Source: Mauremys mutica (Eukaryota > Chordata > Testudines > Geoemydidae). From it: a DNA stretch of 64,000 nt. Of this stretch, positions 12,551 to 25,127 are shown piece by piece. Both the position numbers and the translations under genes were made by a program. Location: assembly GCF_020497125.1 (NCBI RefSeq), contig NC_059077.1:21088840-21152839 (forward strand). Direction: 5' to 3'. Every line of letters begins with the position of its first letter. Positions within the stretch are counted from its first letter, which is position 1. Below the pieces are notes generated by a model that saw nothing but the letters and a program-made list of their open reading frames with translations, was not told where the DNA came from and made no database searches.

Positions 12551-14824
12551 CTAAGACTTAAGAAGTGTTAGTGCTGTTATTACAATGGAGAAATCCAATG
12601 AAAAGCCACAAGTGAGATAACTTTCAGAGTCTTAGGCTGTGATTTTAGGTTTAGGATCCTTTGAATATCCTAGTCTAAGGGCTAATATAAAATTTTCGCT
12701 TTCTAATAGTTCACAGATGTATCATTCAATACTGAAGAGCTGAAAGGGAGTAGGTGACAAACAAAGAAGGCCAATTTCATTTTTACACGTCATTTAAAAA
12801 TAATCCTACCACATTTGACAGCAGCAGTTTTATTGCTGTCACTGAGCAATTAAAGTCAGTCAGCAAGTTTTCAGTTATGGAGAAGGGTATATATTTTAAA
12901 TGATAGATTGGATCACTAAAAAAAAATTGGTTTTACATCTGGTAATGAACAAGGTTTGCCAAGTCATATAAAGAAAGATGGCATAATTTTATGAAGCTGC
13001 AAGTTTTATATATATATTTATTTTTAAACAGGGCTATTTGCTTTTAAAGCTGGTGAGTTTTAGGTACCAACAGTTGGTTATGCTTTAAAGTAAGAGTGAT
13101 GTAATGTTATGAAAAGGTCACCAGAGGGCCTTTAATGGCTAAAGGTTAGTAATAGACTATCTAACTGCACTACATACAACACACAGATTTATATTTGCTT
13201 TTTAAATAATACATTTGTGTGTTTTTAATCATTTTCTGAAGCGATATGGTTTTGTTTTCTAAATGACAGATCAGTTTGAACTACTTTGTGGTTAGGTTCC
13301 CAGCTTTTTTGTTTTGTTTGTTTAAAAAAAAACCAAACATTTTTGATGTTTTGGAAGGGCATTCTTTAAACCATTGGGCAGAGGTGGCTGTAACTAAGTT
13401 ACTTTTTTTGTAGGAGGTAGATGTATAAAATATAGTTCAGTTATAGGTCAGGGAACATGTTTTTAAATTCTCCATTTAATTCATAGACCAGCAGACTCAG
13501 GTTTTCATGCAAAAAAACGAAGAGTTTTTGAATTACATTAAAATATTAGCTGAAGCTGGCTGTGCAAAGTGTATGTAAACTTCCTTACAATATTTTTGCC
13601 TTGGGAAGGCTCTCAAAGAGGCTATTTCAATAGTCAGGGTGCTGTTTCTCTGAGACAGTGTGATGGTACACCAGTAGGGTTTTATTTATTTTACTAGCAG
13701 ACCACTGGAGATCTATGAATGATGCAGGACTCTCCAAAATCCCACACGCAGCACTGGGTAACTGTGTCGAGCCCACAGATTGCAACTTTCTTAAAATGCT
13801 TTGTGCTCATGAATGCCTTAGGGAATTATTTTGATTTTTTTCCCCCACTATAGAATCTAACTCCCTCCAGCCTCATTAGTGCCATCAAATACAGAGTCAG
13901 GGTGGAGACAGTGGCACACAAAAGAGCTACCAAAAAGTGCCTCCCCCTGGGAAAGAAAGCAAATGAAGACATACAGGCTGCCCTCGAGACTGCTTAAGGA
14001 TACAAGATCCAACAAAGGCTTGATGAATTTGTGGCTGTGTGGTGCTTTAATGAATGTTATAATATTCTTCAGGGAGACTGAGAAGTGGCAACAGTAAATT
14101 TCTTAAACAAGACAGTTCACCTACTCACATTAAGCCAGATTATTGCAGAAGGTTCTCTTACAATTGCAAGTAACAGTGGTTAAAAGTACAGAGGTGGGTG
14201 ATGGGCCTCCTAAAGCAATCAACACTCATGACATGCAGTGGAACTGGAATTGTTTTAAGAAATCTGCATGATAAGTTTAGTTTTGCTGGTCGACTCCTGT
14301 GATTTATGTCAGCGTGGAATACCCCAGAGAGTTGTTAGAGGGAGTCAGACAGCTACCAGTTGTGGTCCATTTTTCAGACCAATGAAAGATTGGTTTGAAC
14401 AATGTCACCATGTTTGAACAGCACTTTGGATCTCAATCATAGTCCTGTAGCATGAAACTGGAGACCTCTTAACAGTGGGTGAAGAATCTCCACGAAAAAG
14501 GCCTTTATTTTGTTGCACAGTGAACATTACTACAGCATTCTTAATGGGAAAACTTTAGTTGGTGAAAATTTTTTACTACAAGTTCTGCTTCCTGACTTTT
14601 AGCTATAAAGGCAAACATTCATGCAAAAACTCACAAGACCTGTGCAGGTCTTTTATTCCCAATTTTACCGACCAGGGAAAGTGATAGGCCACTGCTTACC
14701 TTGTGCCTTACCTTCACAGAAAACAGGCAAACAGTAGTTTATGTATATGCTGATAAAGGAAGTACCTGAATCACTGAAGAGTTGAATGCCACTTCAGAAA
14801 GGGTTATAAGGTGGCTAAAATTTT
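12551..14824. other. Gene-free interval
   Basis: AT-rich, non-coding. I see no exon, RNA gene or confidently named repeat. Confidence 0.45.
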
Positions 14825-16160
14825 TAGATCGGAAGCTCTTTTGGATAGGGACTGTCTTTTTGTTTTGTGTATGGTCAGGACCAAACACAATAGTAGAGTT
14901 GTGTTGGAAATAGTTTTTCTGTCCTATGAATATTTTTAAGACTTAAATTTTTCCTGTTTTGAATCAGGACAAAATACCCAAATCTAAAAAATATTAATGA
15001 ATAATTATTTTGTTTTGGATTAATTGAAACATTTTGTTTCAATAATTTTGAAATGCTTGTTTAGATTTAGATTTTTAAAAATATTTTTTTCAGGCTAGTT
15101 AGCTTAAACATTGAAATGAAAAGTTGTGTCAAAAAATGTCAAAACCAAATTATTTTTTTTAACAATAAAAAAAATGGACTCTTTTCAAGTCTGGATATTT
15201 GTCCCTGTTTCACAAAGTTTCAATTTTGATGAATTGGCAAGTTTTGATGAAAAAATTATCAAAAAATTTCCAACCAGCTCCATGCAATAGGATCTTGGAC
15301 AATAACGGGGTCTCCAAGGTGCTACCACAATTCAAATAATTAATGACAACAACAATGACAACATTTGGCATTTTAGCCAAGGAACCACAGAGCCATTTTA
15401 GGAAGCACATCAAAATGCACCTCTGCCAGAACAAGAAACTTCTTGTTGTACCTCATTGATATATTGGGGAAACCTGAATAATACATAAACAAGGCAGACA
15501 TTTATATTTAACTCCCCTGCCATGATTCTTACTAAATTTCAAAATTGTTTTTAAATCAGATAAGTTTGGGCAACAAAAAACGCCCCCAACAAAAATCTGC
15601 TAAAAAACCCCTTGTCTAACTCTTCCTGTATGTTTATTTTTTTCCATCACCTTCCAGATCAAAGAAAAGAAGGGACACCAAGTGACTTCAGTATTTTTAT
15701 CAACTTTGATCAGGTTAAATCTTTCTTATTGTTCTCAAATAAGCAAGAACAAAACTCATGGCAAGAAGTCTCATACTGCTAGCTAGAGCTGATGGAAATT
15801 TTTCCACACAAAAAGATTTGAATGAAATAATGGCCTTTTTACAAATAGTTTTGAGAAAAAAAATTGACAGATTTTTTCTTCTGTTTTTTTGGTGAAACTT
15901 GCCATGACTCGAATCTATATTTTAGACAAATTTTATCAAAATTGTTTAAGACATTATAGAAAATGGACTCCCCCACTTTTTTTCCACCACAAAGAATACA
16001 CTATTTTTTGTAAATAAAATGTTTCTTAAATAAAATAAAATAAATAAAATAAAATAAATATTTTAATAAAATGTTGGTAAAAATATTGTGAAAAATCAAT
16101 GAAAACGAAAAAATTAATCTGTTCAAAATCATGGAAAATAGAACTTTTTGTTTTGTTTTT
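14825..16160. repeat. AT-rich diverged repeat cluster
   Basis: After an L3-like tail trace (14825-14890), the sequence is dominated by A/T-rich text with recurring aaattttt, ttttgaaat and caaaattt words. A segment near 15230-15290 reads, on the minus strand, gagctggttggaaatttttt, and a similar one near 15785 reads gctgatggaaatttttcc. The same family appears at 22440-22610 and 49790-49945. A short (aaata)n array occupies about 16020-16062. Confidence 0.4.
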
Positions 16161-16229
16161 AAAGTGTGACATTATTTTCCTGGGTTTTCTGACCATCTCT
16201 ATTGGTACCCTTCAGCAGTGGTTATGCTA

Positions 16230-16415
16230 TTACAGTAAAAACCCCATTTATCCAAATAAAACTGAGGTAATGGAATTTATTCTGGTAAATGGAAGTGTCA
16301 ATAAAAGTGGGAGTTTTTCCAGGTAAGCGATGCTCACAGAAGAACGTAATCTAAATTAGGATAACAGAAGCATTTGGATAAGAGGGGTTAATATAAGAGG
16401 GGCTCAACTGCGTTA
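16230..16415. mobile_element. Possible TA-flanked MITE
   Basis: The left end cagtaaaaaccccatttatc and the reverse complement of the right end (cagttgagcccctcttatat, then ccctcttatccaaatg) are related, and the left end follows a TA. This suggests a diverged mariner/Tigger-like inverted-repeat element. Weak support. Confidence 0.35.
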
Positions 16416-17299
16416 GATTTATTGCTGACATCCTACATTTTCCTTACCCATTTCAGTAGTTAGCACATTCTTTTTGCACAGGAAAGAAATGCCATAGACT
16501 TATTTTTTCTTCCCAGAAAAATCCATTCCCAAATCCGTGCTTTGGCAAAGTTAAAATTACAAGAGCTGACAGCTCATGGGAAGATTTTTTTCTTAATTTT
16601 TCTTTAAGTTGGGCCTTAATAAGGTGGTTGCCCATAGGCCCATGGTTGACTCTTTATTCCCTGCTGTTACATAACCTCTGTGATAGTAACCCTGAGCAAT
16701 TATGAATGAAGTACCTTGGCGGATTAATAATTTGTTAGTTGAGGGCATTTTGAATGTGTTGAACTCCCTGTTGATTGCTAATTTCATTATTGCTGCTTAG
16801 TTAATATAGAGAACAAAGTTGCATGGAGACTTCTCAACATGTAATAGGCCATCATCCCAGATAAATGCCTTTACCCAGTAAAAGAAGACTGCAGGAAAAT
16901 GCTATGCGTTTACTGCTACAATAACCTGACATTTACATACATTGCACTAGTTACTAGAACTTTACTTATAAGGCCTTGACTCAACAGTCATATGTTCGAT
17001 AATATGTATCTTGATTCAGCCTGTTTGAATCCTGGGTCGAGGGTAGAGTCCACCAAAACAAAAGAAAGCCCACCCTCTCAGGTGAGAGAGGGGCCACAGA
17101 GCCAGAAACTCAACTGATTACAAGAGACAGAGAATGAAAAACAGGGATAGGGGTACAGATCACAGGATCAAACAAGGAATCCAGAGGAGGACAACAAGCA
17201 GAGAACTCAAGACAATGCCCCCTGTTCCAAAAAGGTGCCAGTTGATGCCATCCAGAGGAACTCTTGACAAAGGAATATGCCCCTAACTGAAAGCTATAT
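16416..17299. other. Gene-free interval
   Basis: No exon or RNA gene recognised. The part at 17030-17290 may be repetitive but I could not name it. Confidence 0.4.
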
Positions 17300-17461
17300 T
17301 TGGGGTCAGGAAGGAATTTTCCCCTGGGTCAGATTGGCTGAGACCCTGAGGGTTTTTTGCCTTCCTCTGCAGCATGGGGTACAAGTTGCCTGCCAGTTTA
17401 AACTAATATAAATGGTGGATTCTCTGTAACTTGAAGTCTTTAAATCATGATTTGAGGACTT

Positions 17462-18911
17462 ATCTTTGAAAAATCATGGTGATCGGGGAAGGTTCCGGAT
17501 GACTGGAAAAAGGCTAATGTAGTGCCCATCTTTAAAAAAGGGAAGAAGGAAGATCCAGGGAACTACAGGCCAGTCAGTCTCACCTCAGTCCCTGGAAAAA
17601 TCATGGAACAGGTCCTCAAGGAATCAATTCTGAACCACTTAAAGGAGGGGAAAATGATCAGGAACAGTCAGCATGGATTCACCAAGGGCAAGTCATGCCT
17701 GACTAACCTAATTGCCTTCTATGATGAGATAACCGGCTCTGTGGATGAGGGGAAAGCTATTTCTGGTCTTTAGCAAAGCTTTTGATACAGTCTCCCACAG
17801 TATTCTTGCCAGCAAGTTAAAGAAGTATGGGCTGGATGAATGGACGGTAAGGTGGATAGAAAACTGGCTAGATGGTCGGGCTCAATGGGTAGTGATCAAT
17901 GGTTCCATGTCTAATTGGCAGCCGGTATCAAGTGGGGTGCCCCAACGGTCGGTGCTGGGGCCGGTTTTATTCAATATCTTCATTAACGATCTGGAGGATG
18001 GTGTGGACTGCACCCTTAGCAAGTTTGCAGATGACACTAAACTGGGAGGAGTGGTTGATATGCTGGAGGGTAGGGATAGGATACAGAGGGACCTAGACAA
18101 ATTAGAGGATTGGGCCAAAAGAAATATGATGAGGTTCAATAAGGACAAGTGCAGAGTCCTGCACTTAGGACGGAAGAATCCCATGCACTGCTACAGACTA
18201 GGGACCGAATGGCTGGGCAGCAGTTCTGCAGAAAAGGACCTAGGGGTTACGGTGGACGAAAAGCTGAATATGAGTCAACAGTGTGCCCTTGTTGCCAAGA
18301 AGGCTAATGGCATTTTGGGTTGTATAAGTAGGGGCATTTCCAGCAGATCGAGGGATGTGATCATTCCCCTCTATTCAGCACTGGTGAGGCCTCATCTGGA
18401 GTACTGTGTCCAGTTTTGGGCCCCACACTACAAGAAGGATGTGGATAAATTGGAGAGAGTCCAGCGGAGGGCAACAAAAATGATTAGGGGGCTGGAACAC
18501 ATGACTTATGAGGAGAGGCTGAGGGAACTGGGATTGTTTAGCCAGCAGAAGAGAAGAATGAGGGGGGATTTGATAGCTGCTTTCAACTACCTGAAAGGGG
18601 GTTCCAAAGAGGATGGATCTAGACTGTTCTCAGTGGTAGAAGATGACAGAACAAGGAGTAATGGTCTCAAGTTACAGAGGGGGAGGTTTAGGTTGGATAT
18701 TAGGAAAAACTTTTTCACTAGTAGGGTGGTGAAGAACTGGAATGGGTTACCTAGGGAGGTGGTGGAATCTCCTTCCTTAGAGGTTTTTAAGGTCAGGCTT
18801 GACAAAGCCCTGGCTGGGATGATTTAGTTGGGTTTGGTCCTGCTTTGAGCAGGGGGTTGGACTAGATGACCTCCTGAGGTCCCTTCCAACCCTGCGATTC
18901 TATGATTCTAT
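17462..18911 (+). mobile_element. Young CR1 retrotransposon, 5'-truncated
   Basis: A 1,450-bp CR1 insertion from the middle of ORF2 to the 3' end. It finishes with the typical CR1 tail: tttgagcagggggttggact, gacctcctgaggtcccttcc, then an attctatg-type short repeat. It is by far the best preserved LINE in the window: only one obvious frame break separates two long reading frames (17522-17773 and 17745-18827). The 5' end is truncated, as is usual for target-primed insertion. Confidence 0.92.
17522..18827 (+). pseudogene. CR1 ORF2 reverse-transcriptase fragment, one frameshift
   Basis: The first frame (17522-17773) carries the N-terminal RT signature [17 protein letters not shown] and [14 protein letters not shown]. 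It ends just after GKAISGL at a stop. The second frame (17745-18827) picks up at [10 protein letters not shown] and includes [14 protein letters not shown], the catalytic FADD (codons at 18024-18035) and the C-terminal [14 protein letters not shown]. Compared with the usual CR1 spacing, the join at about 17755-17775 lacks several residues (a VYLDFSKAFD-type block is expected), so a small deletion caused the shift. It lacks the endonuclease domain and cannot be autonomous. Confidence 0.9.
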
Positions 18912-19060
18912 GACTTCAGTAACTCAGCTAGAGGTTAGGGGTCTATTACAGGAGTAGATGGGCAAGATTCTGTGGCCTGCAATGTGCAGAAGGCCAGACT
19001 AGATGATCACGATGGTCCCTTCTGACCTTAAAATCTGAGAGTATTAATCTATCTAAAATC

Positions 19061-20530
19061 TCAGAAATTTGGTATAGTTGAGGACCAAAAACCCTTGTAT
19101 GTTGTATTTGTACACAATGGCTATTTTATCCAACATGGAAAAAGAATCTCTCTACGAATCTTTAAAATGCTGTGAAGTGATCTTATTGGCGCCTCACAGG
19201 CCAGCCCGAATTGTGAGCCTAATTGTGGGAATGTGGATGGAAATTTATAAAATGGTCCAATCATCTATAATAATAAATGTTGATGGGAAAAGGCAACAGA
19301 TGACCAACTCTGCCAATTACAGGCAATTTAACCATTTTTAACCTTCTATCCACTTTCCTACAGTTAGGCTCACAATTAATATGGACTACTAGACCCCAAT
19401 GCACCTGCATGGAGCCCCATTTACATGGCTCCCCAATGCCCTTTCTATTATGGGCCTGATCATGCAGCCTTAAATTACACAAATAGCCCCACTGGAAACA
19501 CATGATCAAAAACTGCTGGACTGAGTCCTATATCAACAGCATTTTGGAACTTGCTTCATCTCATTCTATTCTAAATGTGCTAAGTACAAAGACATATACA
19601 AATATAATGAGGCACAATTAACGGATCTGATCCCGGAAAGCCCTCCAGGTGGGGGAAAAAAGTATAAAATGAGAGACAACAGGTGGATACAACAAACAGA
19701 TGTGGGGAGCAGGAGGTAACGGTGACTCAATTATGCTAAGTGTCATGAGGATTAATACATTCATTTCAAAGGGTCTGACATTAAAATTACAAAGATAATT
19801 GTAATTAATATTGCTATACCACCCACTGTCCCTGTACTCACTTTATACGGAATATGCCAGAGAACCATTTATCTTTCTGCACTAGGCAAAAAGTGTAAAG
19901 ATTTTATAGTACTGATTGATGCAGCAGATGTTTGATTCTGTATAAGATACGGAGTTGGTTCCTGGTCTCATTAAAAGTATTTTTCTGACCACAGTTTATT
20001 ACAAGGCAGTCTTGGAAGAGCAGATCTGTGTTGTAATGTAAACTCAGACCTTTGCATGAGGAAATGAAGATGTAAAGCTGGCTTTTAAACTTTAAGGAGT
20101 CAGTTGCTCACACAGTACACAGAAATGTCCAGTACAAAAAGGCTTAAGGTGAAGAAACTAAGCATTACATCCATGCCCAGTCTAGTGTAGCTGTTCACAG
20201 AGCTATTAGCTCCCCAGGAAGGCTGAGTGGCCCAGAATTATTTGTAGGGCTTCGTAGCCTTCAGAAAGAGGGTTGACTAGGGAATCAAAGGGAAAATACA
20301 TATTACCAATGAGGACAAATCAGTCTTTTAGAGCAAAGGGAATAAAAGCTGAAATTTCAAGCAGAGAATTGGCAAATTAAGTTAACCAAAGCAATCTTTA
20401 GATCTTCCTGCAGAGCTCTCCTAACCCACCAGACAAGTCCACTAATAAGAGAAAAAAAATAAGTTCAGTATCAGAAAAAATTGATTACTAGCTCAGTTAC
20501 CCCAAGTACTGTGGAAACCCGCCCAGGCCT
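19061..20530. other. Gene-free interval
   Basis: Unique-looking, AT-rich, non-coding sequence. No exon, RNA gene or named repeat recognised. Confidence 0.45.
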
Positions 20531-20538
20531 TCTCCACC

Positions 20539-20777
20539 CAGGGCCGGCTCCAGACCCCAGCGTGCCAAGCGCGCGCTTGGGGCGGCATTTTGCCGGCAAG
20601 GTGGCAGCCGGCTCTGGCGGACCTCCCGCAGGCATGACTGCGGAGGGTCCACTGGTCCCGCGGCTCGGGTGGACCTCCCGCAGACGTGCCTGCGGAAGCT
20701 CCACCGGAGCCGCGGGACCAGCGGAACCTCCGCAGGCACGTCTGCCATAGGCTGCGGGATTCCTAGAGCCGCCCCTG
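20539..20777. mobile_element. Non-autonomous hAT-type element, palindromic interior
   Basis: A 239-bp element with inverted ends cagggccggctc / gagccgcccctg and an exact 8-bp target duplication (tctccacc at 20531-20538 and 20778-20785). The interior holds GC-rich near-palindromes: ggacctcccgcag occurs twice in one orientation, with related ctgcgga and cggaacctccgcag words facing it. It has no coding capacity. Confidence 0.85.
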
Positions 20778-20785
20778 TCTCCACC

Positions 20786-22439
20786 TCAGCAGGTGGCAGT
20801 GACTTATGGTCCACAATATTCCACAGTGATCTCTAAGGCCTCGTCTCACAGAAATGTAGAAGGAAATAAATACATTTTGCTACTTTCCACAGGCTGAAAC
20901 CATAGCAAAACACTACAACTATGAACTCAGAAGTGACTAGAAAAGAAAAAGGTGTGGTTGCAAGTTCTGATTAGTGGAGATGAATCACATACTTGGGTCA
21001 GATTGGTAGCCGCTGGAGGAGGCCAGGCACGAAGTCAGAGAGAACAGGCTGGAGTATCAATGAATCCCTGTCAATTTTCTGAGCAACTATTTCAGATACT
21101 ATGATTTCACATTGACTTAACTCTATGGTCAGACATATATACATCTTTCTACATATTCATTTGGATACCAGTCTGGGAAATGCCACTGTCTTAAGGGTTA
21201 ACCATGCTATCTAAAATGCTCCTGAAGCCATCACAGCTTGCCCAGGCTGTTAGCAATGTTCCAGATGTCTTTGTTGCTTGACAGCTTTTACTTCTTTTGG
21301 GGTTACCTTTTGGTTTCTCAGTTAATATTTGATTAGTGGCATTAGGGACAGGGATGGGAGAAGGAGGGACTACCCATTGCAACAAACTTCTGACCTTATA
21401 AGAATGGCAAAATAAATGAAACTCAGCATTCAAAAGGTTCAGGGGGGGTTGAACCTAAAACACTGAAGTGGGAGTTTGCAATGCCATCAAAATGCTGAAA
21501 GCCCTAGTTTTCAATGTTATTGTGTGTCTCTTGCTGAGCATTGGCCCTCTGTTCAGTGCAGTACAGAACAAAGCTAGAAATACGCTCATTCCCCCATATT
21601 TACAGTATAAGTACAGCTGTTAAAACCTAATAATTAAGTCTTAGCTAAATCATGTAATTTAACTGCAGACTCTGTAATACAATAGTCCAGCAGCAATACT
21701 TGGTATACAGCCTCTATATGAAGCTTTAAATTTAAAAAAGGCTCCAAATACCAATTCAGCTCCAATTTTCTCTTTTCTTCTTTTCTTTTACTGCCAAAGC
21801 ACTCTGCTTACAGACCTTCCAAAATTCTCTCACTGAGAGTAACAGGAACCTAAAGCCACACAAGTCTCACCCACAAGTTATGCTCCCCTTTTCTGCTTAA
21901 TCATACATACCAAGAACCAAGGGTAACATTTTCAAAAGAGCCTATATCCCATTTTCAGAAATGACTAACACACTTATGACCTGAAGTCTCATTGAAAAAA
22001 AATCAGTGGAATTTAGCCTCCACAGTGTGTTTGTCACAAAAATAAATAAATTAAAAAAAAAAAGAGGAAGGTAGGCTCCTAAATCACCTAGGTTCATTTG
22101 AAAATTCTACCCCAAATATTTAATTGTGGTGATACCCGGTAATATTGCAAAGGGCCGTTCACCCCCATTATTGTAGGTGGGACAACTGGAGTAAGAAACC
22201 ACAATATTATTTTTAAAAATTATTTCAGTAACACTATTTTATCATTAAACTATTTTTCACGCCTATAGGGCTGCCCATCTGAAGTAGCTCATATAAATAT
22301 TAATCAATGAAGCCGCACAATAATCCTGCGAGGTAAAGTGGAGAAACTTGGGCACAGAGAGATTAAGTGATACTATACTGGGTCCCAAAGCAAGAGGCAG
22401 GCTGTGGAAGAGCCAGGAATTAGAGTGGGTCAGAAAATG
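20786..22439. other. Gene-free interval
   Basis: Non-coding; no exon of CPLX4 or any other gene seen on either strand. Contains a poly-A tract near 22050. Confidence 0.45.
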
Positions 22440-22615
22440 CCCCCTCCCCTCCCCCATGGATAATTTTGACTTTTCCTTGGAAAAAACAAAAGATTTTTGA
22501 CAAAAACAAAGTTTTCTAAAGCAGACACATTTTTGCCAAACATTTCATTTGATCAAACCCCAATTTTCTTGAAAAACCATACTGATGGAACATTTTCAGC
22601 CATCTCTTCCAGGAA
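22440..22615. repeat. AT-rich diverged repeat
   Basis: Resembles the family at 15230-16000 and 49790-49945 through ttgccaaacatttcatttga and tgatggaacattttcagcc. Ends are indistinct. Confidence 0.35.
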
Positions 22616-22746
22616 TAAAACAGATTTCTGAAGCCCAATCCCCATGCCTTAACGAGACAGGGTTTTCAAGGGTGACTAGCAATTTTGAGTGCCAAACTTG
22701 ATGAAGATTTATCTGAGCACCCTTTAAAAATCAAGTCCCTTTAAAG

Positions 22747-22968
22747 CAGGGGTTCTCAGACTTTTGTACTGGTGACCCTTTCACACAGCAAGCCTCTGAG
22801 TGCGACCCCCCCCCCTTATACATTAAAAACACTTTTTAATATATTTAACACCATTATAAATGCTGGAGACAAAGCGGGGTTTGGGGTGGAGGCTGACAGC
22901 TCGCGACCCCCCATGTAATAACCTCGTGACCCCCTAAGGGGTCCCGACCGCCAGTTTGAGAACCCCTG
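22747..22968. mobile_element. hAT-type MITE with 8-bp target duplication
   Basis: A 222-bp element with inverted ends caggggttctcagac / gtttgagaacccctg, flanked by identical ctttaaag repeats (22739-22746 and 22969-22976). Internal text such as gcaagcctctgagtgcgacc is typical of a widespread amniote family. It lies downstream of CPLX4 exon 2, in the following intron. Confidence 0.88.
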
Positions 22969-23242
22969 CTTTAAAGCATCTCAGGTTGGGCACCTAAAAT
23001 GGAGGCACTGAAAATCACTAGCTGCTTTTGAGAACCTAGAGCCAGCCTTCCTCCATGTTTGTGTTATGTGAAGTGTAGTGTAGCATAGGAATCTCTTTGG
23101 CCAAGAGACTCGATAGTCTCAGTGTGCACATTAGTTGGAAGATGACATGGGTATGGAAATCTCCCCAGCCAGACAGCAGGTCTGACTGCAACTGTTTTAA
23201 AATTGGCCTGTGAGCTAGGTCATGATTGTGACTTCATCTTAC

Positions 23243-23330
23243 CTTAGGAAGCCTGTACTTTTCTCTCAGATGAACCCTCAGACAGGCTCTCTCTGCCTTT
23301 TTTTGTGCAAATGCTGCATCTCTCTCCATC
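23243..23330 (-). CDS. CPLX4: CPLX4 (complexin-4), coding exon 2
   Basis: An 88-bp exon preceded by gatttttcag and followed by the donor gtaagatg. It completes the split Lys codon of exon 1 and adds 29 residues beginning [11 protein letters not shown] and ending REKYRLPK. This is the complexin central alpha-helix ([11 protein letters not shown], then REKYRLPK), the part that lies in the groove of the assembled SNARE complex and clamps or promotes synaptic vesicle fusion. Complexin-3 and -4 are the forms used at retinal ribbon synapses. The exon ends in phase 0. The final exon, which should carry the acidic C-terminal part and the CaaX lipid-attachment signal, was not found in the window. Confidence 0.96.
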
Positions 23331-23529
23331 CTGAAAAATCAAAATAATAGGTGTGTAACCAGAAACCTATCATGTGACAGCTTGTCATTGTCAAGGAACT
23401 AATTACTCAGCTACAGAAAACTACAGGCTGAAGTCATTCTCATCCAATTTTATGCTTTAACACAGCATAGTCTGTATCAGACTAAACAAAAAACAAGGAA
23501 CATATGTAGAGCTCTTTCCAGACATTTAC

Positions 23530-23700
23530 TAATCAGCTTCACGGCACCTATGGGAGGTAGGCTAGTATCATGCCCATTTTACAGGGAAATGTGAGACACA
23601 AAGTTAAGTTACTGGTCCAAAACTACAAATGGAGTTGTGGTTAGAGGTTGCACTAGAAGTCAGGAGTCCTGATTACCAGGCCTGTGCTTAGTCTAGTAGG
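23530..23700 (-). repeat. MIR-like SINE
   Basis: The reverse complement matches the MIR layout: gtaatcaggactcctgactt near its head and the core around catttccctgtaaaatggg. Diverged. Confidence 0.6.
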
Positions 23701-25127
23701 TTATTAATCTCTGTAAGAAATGAAGGACAAGTCTAATGACATAAGTGATGTTTTGGTCTCTCCTCCAGTTTTGTTCTTTCTACTTGGCTGGATCTTGCAT
23801 TGATTTATCCCTGAGGTCAATGGAGAGCTCTGTACAACAGAATCTGAATGTTCAAATCTCTCCCTGATAATCTGAGAGGAGAATCCTATCCTCCATTCAG
23901 TAACAATGTGCCTGTTGAAGGGAGGCAGCTATACCACCACAAATCTAATGGGAGCGCAAAAAAAAAAAAAAAGTGGTCATAGATCTGTTTACCCCTCACA
24001 TGACTATTCCTTCCAAGCAATATTTTATAGGGATGCTACCTTTGGGCCAAATGCAACAGTCCTTAATTAAAACTCCAGGATTTGGTCATTTCTATCAAAT
24101 ACCTTCCAAGACTGAAGCCAAATAAGGGGTAAACAGACATTCGTCACTGCCAAATTTATGAATGGCCATTTTACTGAATCAAGGTAAAATTTGACTTTGA
24201 TTTCAAAAAAATTCACTGTAATTTTTGGTTAGATTGTTTATATTTTCAGCTGTAAAGTTGATAGCACTACAGCTGGTTGAGTAATATCCCCCACCACCCC
24301 CCAACATTCTCCAAACTTCTTAATTTCCATGAATTTTTTCATAAAATGTTTGTTTTTTGTACATATACCAAAAGTGGTTTGATCGAATCTTAACCATAAG
24401 CTTCAAAACAATATATGTGGATTTAGCAGAAAAACTTCCTTTAAAGTTAAAAACCTGCATACATAATGTGCAATTGCCTGCCATGCAGTTTCCTATTCCT
24501 GTGCACTAGAGATTAATGGGCTGTTGTAGATTCATAACAACTGTGACATATCTATTAGGTCATGTAGTTCACCCTCTTGCTGGTGCAACATTATTTTCTG
24601 TGGAACATATTCTAGAGTTTCATGTACGCTAGTTTTAAGCAGCCACTTGAAAAGCTATTCCACAGTCAAATAGATCTGACTCAGGAACTTTTTCTGATAT
24701 TCAGCATACATTTTCTCGCCTAATGTCATCCCAATACTCTAGTAGCCTGCCTGTGTACAATAATAAGAGATTCTCTTTCTGCATTTTTACATCCATCACA
24801 TACTTGTAGATAGCAATAAATAAGTGGGAAATGACTATCTTCAAATCTTTATAAAGAAGATGGGGTCAAAATGTGACTTCAGAGATGAAGTTCTAGAAAA
24901 TCAAGGCTAGAATTGATGCCCATCTATCATGAATAGTGAAATCAACCTTCTTATGATGCAGGAGAATGGACTATGTGACTCATTAGAGGACCCCTTCGCT
25001 TTTAACAAGTCTCTCATTTGCTCGTTTACATGCCTTCCTGATGAATGGTGATTGATGCATTTTTACATTTTTAACCTAAGCAGTGTTGGTTAGACGTTAA
25101 ACAAAAATAGTGGAGACAACGGGGGTC

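Larger units (their letters stand above)
17300..19060 (+). mobile_element. Older CR1 3' region split by a younger CR1
   Basis: The left piece (17300-17461) and right piece (18917-19060) belong to one CR1-type 3' untranslated region: ggtcaggaaggaattttccc and gcagcatggggtacaag on the left, and gtggcctgcaatgtgcagaa plus agactagatgatcacgatgg on the right. The sequence resumes across the younger insertion with a shared gactt at both junctions (17457-17461 and 18912-18916). Confidence 0.8.
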
